From Bacillus crepusculi (GTDB lineage: Bacteria > Bacillota > Bacilli > Bacillales > Bacillaceae): a stretch of 64,000 bases of DNA. The DNA is taken from contig NZ_JACXXE010000001.1 in assembly GCF_014764715.1 (NCBI RefSeq), positions 248,001 to 312,000 of the forward strand. The letters are read 5' to 3'. The notes under the pieces were generated by a model. It saw only the letters and a program-made list of their open reading frames with translations, made no database searches and had not been told where the DNA came from. Of the stretch, positions 15,528-24,775 are shown piece by piece. The first letter of the stretch is position 1. Each line of letters begins with the position of its first letter. Position numbers and translations under genes: made by a program.

Positions 15528-15556
15528 ATAAGACCGCTTACGGGCGGCCTTATTTC
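15526..15556. terminator. Bidirectional terminator between ku and ydaT
   Basis: AATAAG-CCGC stem with a TTAC loop and GCGGCCTTATT return. Confidence 0.6.
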
Positions 15557-15993
15557 GGCTTTATCACGTCCTGAATCGTCCCGTCTTTTCGGTGGATGAC
15601 CACGGACGTTCCTTTATTAGATGAAATCTCTTTCGCACGGTCAATAGCTTCCTGTTTCGTTTCTTTGACCTCGCTTGCGCGTTTCGCTTTTTCAGCTTGA
15701 ACCGCCCAGCCGTCTCCATGTTTGACAACATGCTGCGCATGGTCCATGAGCTCAGGTCGTGCAGAGCTGCTTTTCTTAGAAGGAGTCACAGAGCCATGAG
15801 AGTGAAAATCCTCTATTTCTTTCTCAATGGCATTCTTTTTCCATTCTTTCGCTTGATTGATCGCAATTGGAATCGCTCTACCTTCTTCATAGCCTTCCTG
15901 CACCATTTTGTTGGCAATCTCAAGTGCTTTTTTTTGAATGACTTTGTCTAACGATTGAAATGGAGCTGGATAATCGTTCATCGTCCAAGGCAT
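15550..15993 (-). CDS. ydaT: YdaT general stress protein (DUF2188 domain at C-terminus)
   Basis: 147 residues. It begins MPWTMNDYPAPFQSLDKV, then EGYEEGRAIPIAINQAKEW, as in B. subtilis YdaT. The last 55 residues form the DUF2188 unit (WAVQAEKAKRASEVKETKQEA … GTSVVIHRKDGTIQDVI). Function unknown; in B. subtilis it belongs to the SigB general stress regulon. A very good SigB promoter precedes it here. Ribosome binding site AAAGGAGCG. Confidence 0.9.
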   Translation of the reverse strand: MPWTMNDYPAPFQSLDKVIQKKALEIANKMVQEGYEEGRAIPIAINQAKEWKKNAIEKEIEDFHSHGSVTPSKKSSSARPELMDHAQHVVKHGDGWAVQAEKAKRASEVKETKQEAIDRAKEISSNKGTSVVIHRKDGTIQDVIKPK

Positions 15994-16023
15994 TTGAAAC
16001 GCTCCTTTCTTTTATTTGAACAC

Positions 16024-16049
16024 CTTCCCCGATCTGCAATCGATCAAAC
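16024..16049 (-). promoter_or_regulatory. SigB promoter of ydaT
   Basis: On the minus strand GTTTGA, 14-bp spacer, GGGAAG (consensus GTTTAA-N14-GGGTAT), 31 bp before the start codon. Confidence 0.7.
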
Positions 16050-16154
16050 ATACAAGTCCTCTCAAACGAATGACGGGGAGTAAAATACATCGTTTTGCTG
16101 AGGCAGCATCTCATCAATTCCCGCAGAATAGAAGATAGAAAAGGAGGGATTTTG

Positions 16155-16628
16155 ATGATGATGAAAGGTCTGTATGAAGCACATTTACCTGTGAGTGACT
16201 TGAAGGCATCTATTGCGTTTTATGAAAAATTGGAATTGACACTTGCTCATGAAAATGAACGAGTTGCTTTTTTATGGATTGAGAAAGGAAAGAGCTGGAT
16301 TGGCCTGTGGAAAGTAGATATAAACGCCTTTCCATACCATCCATCGACTCGGCACGTTGCCTTTCAAATTACTACGTCCAGCATCGAACAAATCAAAGCC
16401 TGGCTGATAGAAAAAGGGATCAGCATTCATCCGATGTTTGGCTTTTCGGAAGAGCAGCAGCCTTTAGTTCTTGATAATCCACCGCAATTTCATGCTGCTA
16501 TATACTTTCTTGACCCAGATGGCAATCTGCTTGAATGCATAGCACCGCTAGAGCTTGATTCAGCAGGAGACTACGATATGACGACATATGAAGATTGGGA
16601 TAGAAAGAAAAATCCGTTTATTGATTGA
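16155..16628 (+). CDS. VOC-family (glyoxalase/dioxygenase fold) protein
   Basis: 157 residues from the first of three ATG codons after AAGGAGGG. Two beta-alpha-beta-beta-beta units: LYEAHLPVSDLKASIAFYEK with candidate metal ligand His, and STRHVAFQITTSS with a second His; FLDPDGNLLECIAP holds the Glu ligand. This is the single-metal arrangement of glyoxalase I and related enzymes. Substrate unknown. Its stop codon overlaps the -35 box of the following Rrf2 gene. Confidence 0.85.
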   Translation: MMMKGLYEAHLPVSDLKASIAFYEKLELTLAHENERVAFLWIEKGKSWIGLWKVDINAFPYHPSTRHVAFQITTSSIEQIKAWLIEKGISIHPMFGFSEEQQPLVLDNPPQFHAAIYFLDPDGNLLECIAPLELDSAGDYDMTTYEDWDRKKNPFID

Positions 16629-16653
16629 CAAACCCCCTAATTGTAACTATATT
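16625..16653 (+). promoter_or_regulatory. Strong SigA promoter of the Rrf2 regulator gene
   Basis: TTGACA (16625-16630), 17-bp spacer, TATATT (16648-16653). The operator at 16641-16661 covers the -10. Confidence 0.75.
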
Positions 16654-16661
16654 GATTACAA
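16641..16661. promoter_or_regulatory. Operator 1, TTGTAA-N9-TTACAA
   Basis: Perfect 6-bp dyad arms. The same 21-bp layout recurs at 17131-17151, so it is the probable binding site of the adjacent Rrf2 protein. Confidence 0.7.
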
Positions 16662-16676
16662 CGGTGGTGAAGGATT

Positions 16677-17090
16677 GTGAAACAAATTAGCAGCAGGTAT
16701 TCGATTGCTGTTCATATTTTGTCATTTATTGCAGGTGTTCCAAAAGAATGTACTGGTGATTTTATTGCAGAGAGTGTCAATTCAAACCCAGCCATTGTTC
16801 GAAAAATGATGGCAATGCTCAAACGGGCGGGTCTCATTGAGATCCGCCGCGGAGTAGGCGGTGCATATTTAAAAAGACCGGCAGAGGACATTACACTGCT
16901 TGATGTGTACCGAGCTGTAGATGTAAGCGCGGATGAAGAGTTATTTAACTTCCACGAGCCAGTCATCGCCTGCCCGATTGGTCAGGCGATGGATACAAAA
17001 CTGCGCAATGAACTAAAAGAAGCACAGACTGCTCTTGAGAATCATCTCAAACAAGTGACCATCAAGCAATTATTGACAGAGGCAGAATAG
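16677..17090 (+). CDS. Rrf2-family transcriptional regulator
   Basis: 137 residues, GTG start. Winged helix at the N-terminus (SRYSIAVHILSFIAG; GDFIAESVNSNPAIVRKMMAMLKRAGLIEIRRGVGGAYL). A single Cys (VIACPIG) replaces the three-Cys Fe-S cluster of IscR, as in YwnA-like members, so thiol or electrophile sensing is plausible but unproven. Matching operators in its own promoter and that of the next gene suggest autorepression plus control of the NmrA-type reductase. Confidence 0.9.
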   Translation: MKQISSRYSIAVHILSFIAGVPKECTGDFIAESVNSNPAIVRKMMAMLKRAGLIEIRRGVGGAYLKRPAEDITLLDVYRAVDVSADEELFNFHEPVIACPIGQAMDTKLRNELKEAQTALENHLKQVTIKQLLTEAE

Positions 17091-17093
17091 AAG

Positions 17094-17122
17094 AAGCTCA
17101 GGCAGCACCCTGAGCTTTTTTA
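17094..17122 (+). terminator. Terminator of the Rrf2 gene
   Basis: AGCTCAGG/CCTGAGCT stem and TTTTTT. Confidence 0.8.
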
Positions 17123-17151
17123 CACCATTGTTGTAATCAGTATGATTATAA
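17119..17151 (+). promoter_or_regulatory. Promoter with operator 2 for the NmrA-type reductase
   Basis: TTTACA, 16-bp spacer, TATGAT. The dyad TTGTAATC…GATTATAA at 17131-17151 lies over the -10, as in operator 1. Confidence 0.65.
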
Positions 17152-17230
17152 CAAAAGAACTGATGTATACCGGAAGCTGTTCCATCCAACAAACATCACC
17201 GTCGAATCACAAAATGAGGAGGTCAAACAA

Positions 17231-18082
17231 ATGAAATTATTAGTAACAGGTGCAACAGGACAGCTTGGATCACTCGTCGTCAAGCATTTGCTCACAAAGG
17301 TACCAGCTGAACAAATTGCAGTCAGTGTTCGAGACGTGCAAAAAGCAACACATTTGAAGGAAGCTGGGGTGGATGTACGTCATGGAGATTTTACTCAGCC
17401 AGACACTCTTGCATCAGCGTTTCAAGGCATTGACCGTCTTTTGATCATTTCAACTGCGGATGGAGACCGCGTGCAGCAGCATACGGCTGCCATCCAAGCG
17501 GCAAAAGCAGCGAATGTGTCATTTATTGCTTATACAAGTGTTGTCAATGCAAGAGAGAGTCAGCTTGTTCTTGCACATGACCATGCAAAAACAGAAGAAG
17601 CCATTTTGTCCTCTGGCATTCCTCATGTATTTTTAAGAAACAATTGGTACGTAGAAAACGAAAAAGACACGATTCTGTCGTCCGTCAGCGGAGCACCATT
17701 TTTAAGCCCTATTGGCGAAGGAAAGGTTGGCTGGGCGACAAGAAATGATTACGCAGAAGCGGCAGCAAATGCGTTAACACTTCCGGCACATGACAAGGAA
17801 ATATATGAACTGTCAGGCCCGCTACGTACACACACTGAACTTGCACAAATTGTCAGTGAGGTGAGCGGAAAAGAGATTAAAATAGAGCAAATCGATGTCG
17901 ACACATTTGGAGAATTTTTAGCCTCAAATGGTGTACCACAAGAAGCTGTACCATTTGTCAAAGCCATTCAAAGCGGCATTCGCAATGGTGCCTTAGCCGT
18001 TGAAAGCCATGATTTTGAAACATTATTAGGCCGGCCATTAACACCTATTGAAGAAAGAATTCAAGAATTGATTTCAATATAA
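17231..18082 (+). CDS. NmrA-like NAD(P)-binding reductase, quinone oxidoreductase 2 type
   Basis: 283 residues. Rossmann motif at the N-terminus (KLLVTGATGQLGSLVVKHLL), then the QorB/YtfG landmarks IDRLLIISTADGDRVQQHTA, YTSVVNARES, and FLRNNWYVEN. These enzymes reduce quinones with NADPH. The linked Rrf2 regulator and shared operator indicate induction by reactive quinones or similar electrophiles; the inducer is inference. Ribosome binding site GAGGAGG. Confidence 0.85.
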   Translation: MKLLVTGATGQLGSLVVKHLLTKVPAEQIAVSVRDVQKATHLKEAGVDVRHGDFTQPDTLASAFQGIDRLLIISTADGDRVQQHTAAIQAAKAANVSFIAYTSVVNARESQLVLAHDHAKTEEAILSSGIPHVFLRNNWYVENEKDTILSSVSGAPFLSPIGEGKVGWATRNDYAEAAANALTLPAHDKEIYELSGPLRTHTELAQIVSEVSGKEIKIEQIDVDTFGEFLASNGVPQEAVPFVKAIQSGIRNGALAVESHDFETLLGRPLTPIEERIQELISI

Positions 18083-18090
18083 ATATCCTC

Positions 18091-18118
18091 AAACGCCCTG
18101 TAAAAAGGGCGTTTTTTC
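18091..18118 (+). terminator. Terminator after the reductase
   Basis: AAACGCCCT/AGGGCGTTT stem and T run. Confidence 0.8.
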
Positions 18119-18217
18119 ATTCAGCCACAAAAGCAATATGTACAAATCTTAGACAAATCCCTTCGTTGAAATTTCAGAAATTTGGGATTAAAATGAAATT
18201 AAAGTCTATATTATTTA

Positions 18218-18230
18218 GTCATCAGATGAC
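18218..18230. promoter_or_regulatory. Palindrome GTCATC-A-GATGAC upstream of lutA
   Basis: Perfect 13-bp dyad just after a TATATT (18207-18212), 43 bp before lutA. GntR-family LutR represses lutABC in B. subtilis and this is the likely operator. Confidence 0.55.
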
Positions 18231-18272
18231 CAGATATAAATCAAAGTGCAGCAAAAGAAAGGGTGTTCACCG

Positions 18273-18989
18273 ATGAAAGTCAGTTTATTCATCACCTGTT
18301 TAATTGACACCATGCAGCCAAATGTAGGAAAGTCGACAGTCGAGGTGCTAGAGCGGCTCGGTGTAGAAGTGGAATTTCCAGAAGCGCAAGTGTGCTGCGG
18401 ACAGCCAGCCTTTAACAGCGGCTATACAAAAGAAACCATCAAAGCAGCAAAAAACATGATCAAAGCCTTTGAATCAGCTGAATATGTTGTGACACCATCA
18501 GGTTCTTGTAAGGCAATGTTTTTAGAATATCCTCATCTTTTAAAAGAAGACCCAGTGTGGTCAGCAAAAGCTGAGGCACTTGCAGCGAAAACGTATGAAT
18601 TAACGGAATTTATTGTAGATATTTTGCACGTAACAAATGTAGGAGCGAGCCTGAAAGGAGAAGCAACCTATCATACATCCTGCCATATGACGAGACTGCT
18701 AAGAATTAAGGAAGCGCCTTTCACACTGTTGTCAAATGTCAAAGGTTTGACAATGAAACCATTGCCCCGCGCAGAAAATTGCTGCGGATTTGGAGGAACC
18801 TTTTCAGTGAAAATGACACCTATTTCTGAGCAGATGGTCGATGAAAAAGTACAAAGCATAGAGGAAACAGGTGCTGAATATATCATTGGTGCTGACTGTG
18901 GATGTCTCTTGAACATTGGCGGGAGGCTGAATCGCCTTAATAAACCAATACAAGTGATGCATATCGCAGAAGTATTAAATAGCCGCTGA
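18273..18989 (+). CDS. lutA: LutA, lactate utilisation complex subunit (CCG-domain Fe-S protein)
   Basis: 238 residues, same length as B. subtilis LutA. Two cysteine-rich CCG motifs: [12 protein letters not shown] (with TCLIDTM at the start) and [12 protein letters not shown], plus TSCHMTRLL. With LutB and LutC it oxidises L-lactate to pyruvate, feeding electrons to the chain through Fe-S clusters. First gene of a three-gene operon; ribosome binding site GAAAGGGTG. Confidence 0.96.
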   Translation: MKVSLFITCLIDTMQPNVGKSTVEVLERLGVEVEFPEAQVCCGQPAFNSGYTKETIKAAKNMIKAFESAEYVVTPSGSCKAMFLEYPHLLKEDPVWSAKAEALAAKTYELTEFIVDILHVTNVGASLKGEATYHTSCHMTRLLRIKEAPFTLLSNVKGLTMKPLPRAENCCGFGGTFSVKMTPISEQMVDEKVQSIEETGAEYIIGADCGCLLNIGGRLNRLNKPIQVMHIAEVLNSR

Positions 18990-19010
18990 CAAAAAGAGGG
19001 GGAATGGCAC

Positions 19011-20435
19011 ATGAGTATGAAAATTGGAGAGAAGGCCTTTAAAGAACGGATCGGGGAAGGCTTGGAAGACACTGTCATGAGAGGCGCTGTTTCCTCAGCG
19101 CAGGAACGCCTGTATGAAAGGCGGCTATCTGCAAGCGAAGAGCTTGGCAACTGGGAAAAATGGCGTGAACTTGGCGAGGAAATCAGACAGCATACGCTCA
19201 TGCACCTAGGTGACTACTTATATCAATTAAGCGAAAGCGTGAGTGCGCGCGGGGGGCATGTCTTTTTTGCGAAAACAAAGGAAGAGGCATCAGCGTATAT
19301 TCAAGATGTGGCACAGAAAAAAGCGGCCAAAAAGATTGTCAAATCAAAATCAATGGTCACAGAAGAAATTGAAATGAATCAAGCGCTGGAAGAGATCGGT
19401 TGTGAGGTAGTTGAAAGCGATCTTGGCGAATATATTCTGCAAGTAGATGATCATGAACCGCCGTCACATATCGTGGCACCTGCCCTTCACATGACGAAAG
19501 AACAAATAAGGGACGTGTTTCACGAAAAGCTCGGATATGAGATGTCAGAAACCCCTGAAGATATGACGAGCTTTGTGAGAGCCATCTTACGAGAAAAATT
19601 CCTCGAAGCAGATATAGGTGTGACTGGCTGTAATTTTGCTGTGGCCAACACAGGTTCCATTTGTCTTGTGACAAATGAAGGGAATGCGGATCTTGTCACG
19701 GCCATACCAAAAACGCATATCGCCGTGATGGGGATGGAGCGGCTTGTTCCCACGATGGAGGAGCTAGATGTCCTTGTTGGTCTTTTGTGCAGAAGTGCAG
19801 TCGGTCAAAAGTTAACGAGTTATATTTCTATCGTCGGTCCAAAGGGAGAGGGAGAAGTAGATGGCCCAGAAGAATTCCATTTGGTCATTGTTGATAATGG
19901 AAGGTCGAATATATTAGGTACAGACTTTCAGCCTGTTCTCCAATGTATCCGGTGCGCAGCCTGTATCAACGTGTGCCCAGTTTATCGGCATGTTGGTGGA
20001 CATTCGTATGGATCGATTTATCCAGGGCCAATTGGCGCTGTTCTTTCGCCGCTTCTTGGCGGCTATGATGACTATCAAGAGCTTCCCTTTGCGTCAAGCC
20101 TGTGCGCAGCCTGTACAGATGCTTGTCCAGTGAAGATTCCACTTCACGAGCTATTAATTAAACATAGACAAGTCATCGTTGAAAAAGAGGGAAGAGCGCC
20201 TAAAGCTGAAATGATGGCGATGAAAATGTTCGGAATGGGGGCATCGACTCCTATGATGTATCAATTCGGGACAAAAGCAGCTCCTTTTTTCATGAATCGT
20301 ATGGCTTCAAACGGACAAATTTCAAAAGGCATGGGTCCTTTAAAGAATTGGACAGATATTCGTGACCTGCCAGCTCCAAGCAAAGAACGCTTTAGGGATT
20401 GGTTTAAAAAGAGACAAAAGGGGGAGCGATCATGA
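19011..20435 (+). CDS. lutB: LutB, lactate utilisation iron-sulfur protein
   Basis: 474 residues. The N-terminal two thirds is the LUD domain ([37 protein letters not shown]). Then two ferredoxin-like 4Fe-4S motifs ([28 protein letters not shown]) and a C-terminal LutB-specific segment. Starts 21 bp after lutA and overlaps lutC by four bases (ATGA), so the three are translated together. Confidence 0.96.
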   Translation: MSMKIGEKAFKERIGEGLEDTVMRGAVSSAQERLYERRLSASEELGNWEKWRELGEEIRQHTLMHLGDYLYQLSESVSARGGHVFFAKTKEEASAYIQDVAQKKAAKKIVKSKSMVTEEIEMNQALEEIGCEVVESDLGEYILQVDDHEPPSHIVAPALHMTKEQIRDVFHEKLGYEMSETPEDMTSFVRAILREKFLEADIGVTGCNFAVANTGSICLVTNEGNADLVTAIPKTHIAVMGMERLVPTMEELDVLVGLLCRSAVGQKLTSYISIVGPKGEGEVDGPEEFHLVIVDNGRSNILGTDFQPVLQCIRCAACINVCPVYRHVGGHSYGSIYPGPIGAVLSPLLGGYDDYQELPFASSLCAACTDACPVKIPLHELLIKHRQVIVEKEGRAPKAEMMAMKMFGMGASTPMMYQFGTKAAPFFMNRMASNGQISKGMGPLKNWTDIRDLPAPSKERFRDWFKKRQKGERS

Positions 20436-21148
20436 AGGGAACCATTTTTCATCGAGATTCGTTTTTAGCCCATATTCAGCAGCAATTAGGTAAATCTCCA
20501 TCTCCATCTATTCAGCGTCCGGAATGGAAGCATCGAGTACAGTGGGAAACAAACGGTCTTCTGTCTAAAGAAGAATTGGTGAAGCAATTGAAGAAGCAAT
20601 GTCAACAAATTCATACAAGAGTGATAGAGACAACGCCTGAGGAAGCGCCTTCTGCATTACAATTATTGATGACAGAGTATGGAGAGGGCTCCGTGATAAC
20701 CTCACAAGATCGTCGTTTTGAACAATATGGATTCCGCCCTATGTTTAACGGGTTGCAAAAAGAGGGAATCTCAGTCACCAGCTGGAATGCAGATGCATCA
20801 AGGGATGAAAAGATAAGGCAGGCAGAACAAGCAAAATATGCCGTTGTGTTTAGTGATTACACACTTGCAGAATCTGGAACGGTTGTTCTTTCATCTCATC
20901 AAGGTCAAGGAAGAGCACTTCATTTTTTACCGATGGTATATATCGTGTGTATAGAAAAAAGCTCAATTGTTCCACGGATGATTCAGGCTGTTTCGGCTCT
21001 CAATCGCTCAGTAGAGGAGGGAGAGCAGACGAAAGGTGCCATTCATTTGATATCAGGCCCGAGTAATTCTGCCGATATTGAGATGAATCTAGTGGTTGGA
21101 GTTCATGGTCCAGTTCGGGCCGTTTATCTATTAATAGATGATGAATGA
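20432..21148 (+). CDS. lutC: LutC, lactate utilisation protein (LUD domain)
   Basis: 238 residues, one LUD domain ([56 protein letters not shown]). Third subunit of the L-lactate oxidation system. Ribosome binding site GGGGAGCG lies inside the end of lutB. A T-rich hairpin (about 21147-21176) ends the operon. No lactate permease gene is adjacent. Confidence 0.95.
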   Translation: MKGTIFHRDSFLAHIQQQLGKSPSPSIQRPEWKHRVQWETNGLLSKEELVKQLKKQCQQIHTRVIETTPEEAPSALQLLMTEYGEGSVITSQDRRFEQYGFRPMFNGLQKEGISVTSWNADASRDEKIRQAEQAKYAVVFSDYTLAESGTVVLSSHQGQGRALHFLPMVYIVCIEKSSIVPRMIQAVSALNRSVEEGEQTKGAIHLISGPSNSADIEMNLVVGVHGPVRAVYLLIDDE

Positions 21149-21272
21149 AGGCTTTTATGATGAAAGCTTTTTTTATCAAAAAAATCATCTTGCCTCTAGG
21201 TGAATGGACATAGTAAGATGACCACATACAAGGTGAGAAGCTCATCTACTGCTGATGTAAAGGAAGCTGCTT

Positions 21273-22181
21273 ATGGAAATGAATACAACTGCTCCAAAGA
21301 AGTCCATCGCACTACCGCTTGTGATTTCAATTATTGCTATTTCGTTTTCTGCCATCATTGTGAAATGGTCGAGTGCTCCTGCTGCTATTTTAAGTATGTA
21401 TCGAATGCTCTTTGCAGCGGCTCTCATGCTGCCGTTGATCCTGCCGCGTAAAAAGGAATTTCTCTCAATTAAGCGTAGAGACTGGTTTTTCTTATGTATG
21501 TCAGGCTTCTTTTTAGGGCTCCATTTTGTGTTGTGGTTTGGATCACTGAAGCTAACCACAGTGGCAAGCTCTACGATCATCATCGCTCTTCAGCCGATGG
21601 TGTCCTTATTAGGTGGATTTCTCATTTTCCGTGAACGGACAACACGGTCTGCGATATTCACGATGTGTGCAGCGATTGTTGGAGCACTCATGATTGGGTG
21701 GGGAGATATAGGGCATAGCGAGGCGGCAATTATAGGAGACATTTTATCCTTTTTAAGTGTGATCGCTGTTGTCTGTTATTTATTAATAGGTCAACAGGCT
21801 GTGAGAAAAATATCTCATTGGATTTATAGTTTTTGTGTATTTGGTTTTGCCGGCCTTTTTTTAATTCTTTTCAACCTGCTTCAGCAAACTCCTTTCACAG
21901 GCTATCCGGGAAAAGAATGGGGAATCTTTTTATTACTCGCCATTATCCCTACCATGTCTCATGTCATTAACAATTGGCTTTTAACCTATGTCAATGCCAC
22001 AACCATTTCAATGAGTATTCTCGGTGAACCCGTTGGGGCTACGATACTTGCTGTATGGCTGCTTGGAGAGAAAGTCACACTGCTGCAAATGATGGGCGGT
22101 CTTCTTGTCCTTTTAGGTGTCTTTTTCTTTTTAATGCAGCAGCGTCAAGGCATCGTGATGAAATCAAAAAAATCCGGTTAA
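21273..22181 (+). CDS. EamA/DMT-family ten-helix transporter
   Basis: 302 residues, ten hydrophobic segments in two EamA halves (first half with ALQPMVSLLGGFLIFRERTT; second with MSILGEPVGATILAVWLLGEK). These drug/metabolite exporters move small molecules or amino acids outward. The position after lutABC echoes the yvbV neighbourhood in B. subtilis, but the substrate is unknown. Ribosome binding site AAAGGAAG. Confidence 0.85.
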   Translation: MEMNTTAPKKSIALPLVISIIAISFSAIIVKWSSAPAAILSMYRMLFAAALMLPLILPRKKEFLSIKRRDWFFLCMSGFFLGLHFVLWFGSLKLTTVASSTIIIALQPMVSLLGGFLIFRERTTRSAIFTMCAAIVGALMIGWGDIGHSEAAIIGDILSFLSVIAVVCYLLIGQQAVRKISHWIYSFCVFGFAGLFLILFNLLQQTPFTGYPGKEWGIFLLLAIIPTMSHVINNWLLTYVNATTISMSILGEPVGATILAVWLLGEKVTLLQMMGGLLVLLGVFFFLMQQRQGIVMKSKKSG

Positions 22182-22194
22182 TCTCCGGATTTTT
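22164..22194. terminator. Bidirectional terminator
   Basis: AAAAAATCCGG/CCGGATTTTTT between converging genes. Confidence 0.75.
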
Positions 22195-22385
22195 TACTCT
22201 TTTAAATGGTTTCTTTCAATGACTTGGTTTAATCTAGCCTCGACCTTTTTCAATTCCATCCTTTTCTTTCTGATCATTCGAAACGCGATGACAATCATTG
22301 TCACGATAAATGCGATGAATAGAAGTGAAAACACTTGAAATAGGATATCTCCAATGTTAAATACAACATTCTCTTCATTAGACAT
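22194..22385 (-). CDS. Small membrane protein, DUF4083-like
   Basis: 63 residues: a short polar start, one membrane helix (DILFQVFSLLFIAFIVTMIV), then a basic segment and coiled-coil tail (ELKKVEARLNQVIERN). This matches the DUF4083 pattern. Ribosome binding site AAGGAGG. Function unknown. Confidence 0.65.
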   Translation of the reverse strand: MSNEENVVFNIGDILFQVFSLLFIAFIVTMIVIAFRMIRKKRMELKKVEARLNQVIERNHLKE

Positions 22386-22433
22386 GCGTAAAACCTCCTT
22401 CTCTATCTATATATTACCATATTCAATAAAAGA

Positions 22434-22462
22434 TTGAGATTTATTCATAATTTATCTATAAT
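22434..22462 (+). promoter_or_regulatory. SigA promoter of the RNA repair gene
   Basis: TTGAGA (22434-22439), 17-bp spacer, TATAAT (22457-22462). Confidence 0.75.
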
Positions 22463-22495
22463 AGGTAAAATATCACTCATTAAAGGAGAACCAAT

Positions 22496-24712
22496 ATGAG
22501 AACTTTAGTCCTTTTACGAGGTCTCCCAGGTGTAGGTAAATCAACATGGATCAAAGAGCAAGGCTTAGAGCCGTATACTTTATCAGCTGATCAGATCCGT
22601 CTGTTGACCCAACCGCCGCAGTTATCAGTCAATGGGAAACCGGAAATTACAAGCAAGCATGATCATAAAGTCTGGTCATTATTATTTGATTTGCTCACAG
22701 CCCGACTGGAACGCGGAGACTTTACTGTCATTGACGCGACACATGTTACAAGCAAGTCGATATCTCAATATAAGTCGTTAGCTACGACAAATCGTTACAG
22801 GGTGTATGTCGTCGATTTCACGCACGTGCCGCTGGAAACAGCCCTCCTGCAAAATCGATCACGAGAACCTCACAAAGTTGTGCGGGAGTCTGTTTTGTAT
22901 CAAATGAACGAACGGTTAAAAACAGAAAAGGTCCCGTCATGGGTGACCGTTTTGCAGCCGGAGGAATATCCGCACGTGATGACCTATCAGCCTCGATCCT
23001 TTGATCAATATGATGCCATTCATGTCTTCGGAGATATTCACGGTTGTTATACAGCTCTTACCACCTATTTGCAAGGAGACATCAAAGAAAATGAGCTGTA
23101 TATCTTTGCAGGGGATTTGCTTGATAGAGGAATAGAGAACAAAGAAATATTAGAATGGATGCTCGCACATAGAGAATGCCGGAATGTCATCGTGATTGAA
23201 GGCAATCATGATCAGCATTTATACCGGTTTGCACATGGCGAAAAAGTAAGAAGCAACATGTTTACCCGTCATACTGCACCTGAAATCGAAGCAGCAGACT
23301 TTGATTTAAAAGAAGTAAGAAAGTTTGTCAGAACCTTTCATCAGCTTACTTATTTTACGTACCATGGCAAGACATATCTTGTGACCCACGGGGGGCTTGC
23401 TCATTTGCCAGAAGAGCTTCTGCATGTCTCGACCCAGCAGCTCATTCACGGCGTTGGTGAATATTCAGATGACATTGACCACTTATTTGTTCAAAACACA
23501 GCTGGATTAGATGTCATTCAAATTCACGGGCATCGCAATTTATACAGGCTGCCTATTCAAGCGGCAGAAAGGTCTTATAACCTCGAAGGTCAGGTTGAAT
23601 TTGGAGGACAGCTGCGGGTGTTGAAAATCACAGCTGAAGGGATTGAGACACATGAAATTAACAATCCTGTTTATAGAGTCTCCGAGAAAAAACAATCGAC
23701 TTCTGTACCAGCAGATATTTCGCTGGATGATTTTTTAGATCATTTAGATCAGCATGAGTATGTACAGGAATTAAAGCTGCCGCACCATATTTCATCTTTT
23801 AATTTTACGAAAAAAGCTTTTAGTGAACGGCAATGGGACGACGTGAATGTGAAGGCAAGAGGTTTGTTTGTCAATATGGCTTCAAAGCAAATTGTATCTA
23901 GAAGCTATAATAAATTTTTTAACATTGATGAGCGACCTGAGACAAGAATGCAGCATTTAGTGAATCACCTTCAATTCCCTGTCACCGTATATGATAAAGC
24001 AAATGGATACTTAGGAACTGTCGGGTATAACGAAATGGAGGATGAATTGGTGTTTACGTCTAAATCGTATACATCACATGTCAAACAAAATCCGCATGCT
24101 TCCTGGATCGAAGAGCTATTTTATAAAACCTTTGACGATGTGCAGGCAAGCTACATCAAATCATACGTACGTGACCACAATGTATCTCTTGTGTTTGAAG
24201 TCATTTTGCCAGAGAAAGATCCACATATCATCGCATATGATCAAGATCAACTTATTTTACTTGATATTGTGAAACGGCAGCTAAGCTATGAAAAAGCGCC
24301 ATTCGCTGAAGTGAAAAGATTAAGTGGCCAGCTTGGAATGTCATGCAAAAAGGAAGTAGCTGCGTTTCAAGATTGGACGTCTTTTTATAAATGGTATCAG
24401 GCAGTTTCTCATGACGACTCGATCAAAGAAGAAGGATATGTCATTGAGGATAATCGCGGATTTATGACCAAACTCAAGCTTCCTTATTATCAATTCTGGA
24501 AACAGATGCGCTCGATAAAGCAGCGCGTTGCAGAGAAGCGTTCCTCGCAAAAATATATGCAAGCTTTGCAAACGGCAGAGCAAGCTAGATTCTATACGTG
24601 GCTTCTTGAGCAAGATGCAAAGCATGTGAAAAATAGTTCAATTATTGAACTGCGATCACAATTTGAGCAAAGCGATGCTGTCCAATTGAATAAAGATGGA
24701 ATAAATGCATAA
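22496..24712 (+). CDS. Three-domain polynucleotide kinase / metallophosphatase / RNA ligase (RNA repair)
   Basis: 738 residues. Kinase at 1-160 with P-loop RGLPGVGKSTWI (Lys15) and DATHVT. Calcineurin-like phosphatase at 170-400: FGDIHGCY (Asp180, His182), GDLLDRG, EGNHDQH (about 236-242), THGG (His298), HGH (344-346). Ligase at about 430-700: KARGLF, SRSYNKFFN, nucleotidyl Lys501 in DKANGYLG, LVFEVI (Glu568), and a MTKLKLPYYQ motif V. Order matches bacterial Pnkp, but the ligase looks like T4 Rnl1. It can heal and seal broken RNA ends, for example nuclease-cut tRNA. No Hen1 methyltransferase gene is adjacent. Confidence 0.85.
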   Translation: MRTLVLLRGLPGVGKSTWIKEQGLEPYTLSADQIRLLTQPPQLSVNGKPEITSKHDHKVWSLLFDLLTARLERGDFTVIDATHVTSKSISQYKSLATTNRYRVYVVDFTHVPLETALLQNRSREPHKVVRESVLYQMNERLKTEKVPSWVTVLQPEEYPHVMTYQPRSFDQYDAIHVFGDIHGCYTALTTYLQGDIKENELYIFAGDLLDRGIENKEILEWMLAHRECRNVIVIEGNHDQHLYRFAHGEKVRSNMFTRHTAPEIEAADFDLKEVRKFVRTFHQLTYFTYHGKTYLVTHGGLAHLPEELLHVSTQQLIHGVGEYSDDIDHLFVQNTAGLDVIQIHGHRNLYRLPIQAAERSYNLEGQVEFGGQLRVLKITAEGIETHEINNPVYRVSEKKQSTSVPADISLDDFLDHLDQHEYVQELKLPHHISSFNFTKKAFSERQWDDVNVKARGLFVNMASKQIVSRSYNKFFNIDERPETRMQHLVNHLQFPVTVYDKANGYLGTVGYNEMEDELVFTSKSYTSHVKQNPHASWIEELFYKTFDDVQASYIKSYVRDHNVSLVFEVILPEKDPHIIAYDQDQLILLDIVKRQLSYEKAPFAEVKRLSGQLGMSCKKEVAAFQDWTSFYKWYQAVSHDDSIKEEGYVIEDNRGFMTKLKLPYYQFWKQMRSIKQRVAEKRSSQKYMQALQTAEQARFYTWLLEQDAKHVKNSSIIELRSQFEQSDAVQLNKDGINA

Positions 24713-24716
24713 TCTA

Positions 24717-24750
24717 AAAAAGAGTCTTTTCTAAAGAAAAGGCTTTTTTC
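24717..24750 (+). terminator. Terminator after RNA repair gene
   Basis: AAAGAGTCTTTTC / GAAAAGGCTTTTTT hairpin with T run. Confidence 0.6.
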
Positions 24751-24775
24751 ATGCGATTGAAAGGTGGACGTTTAT

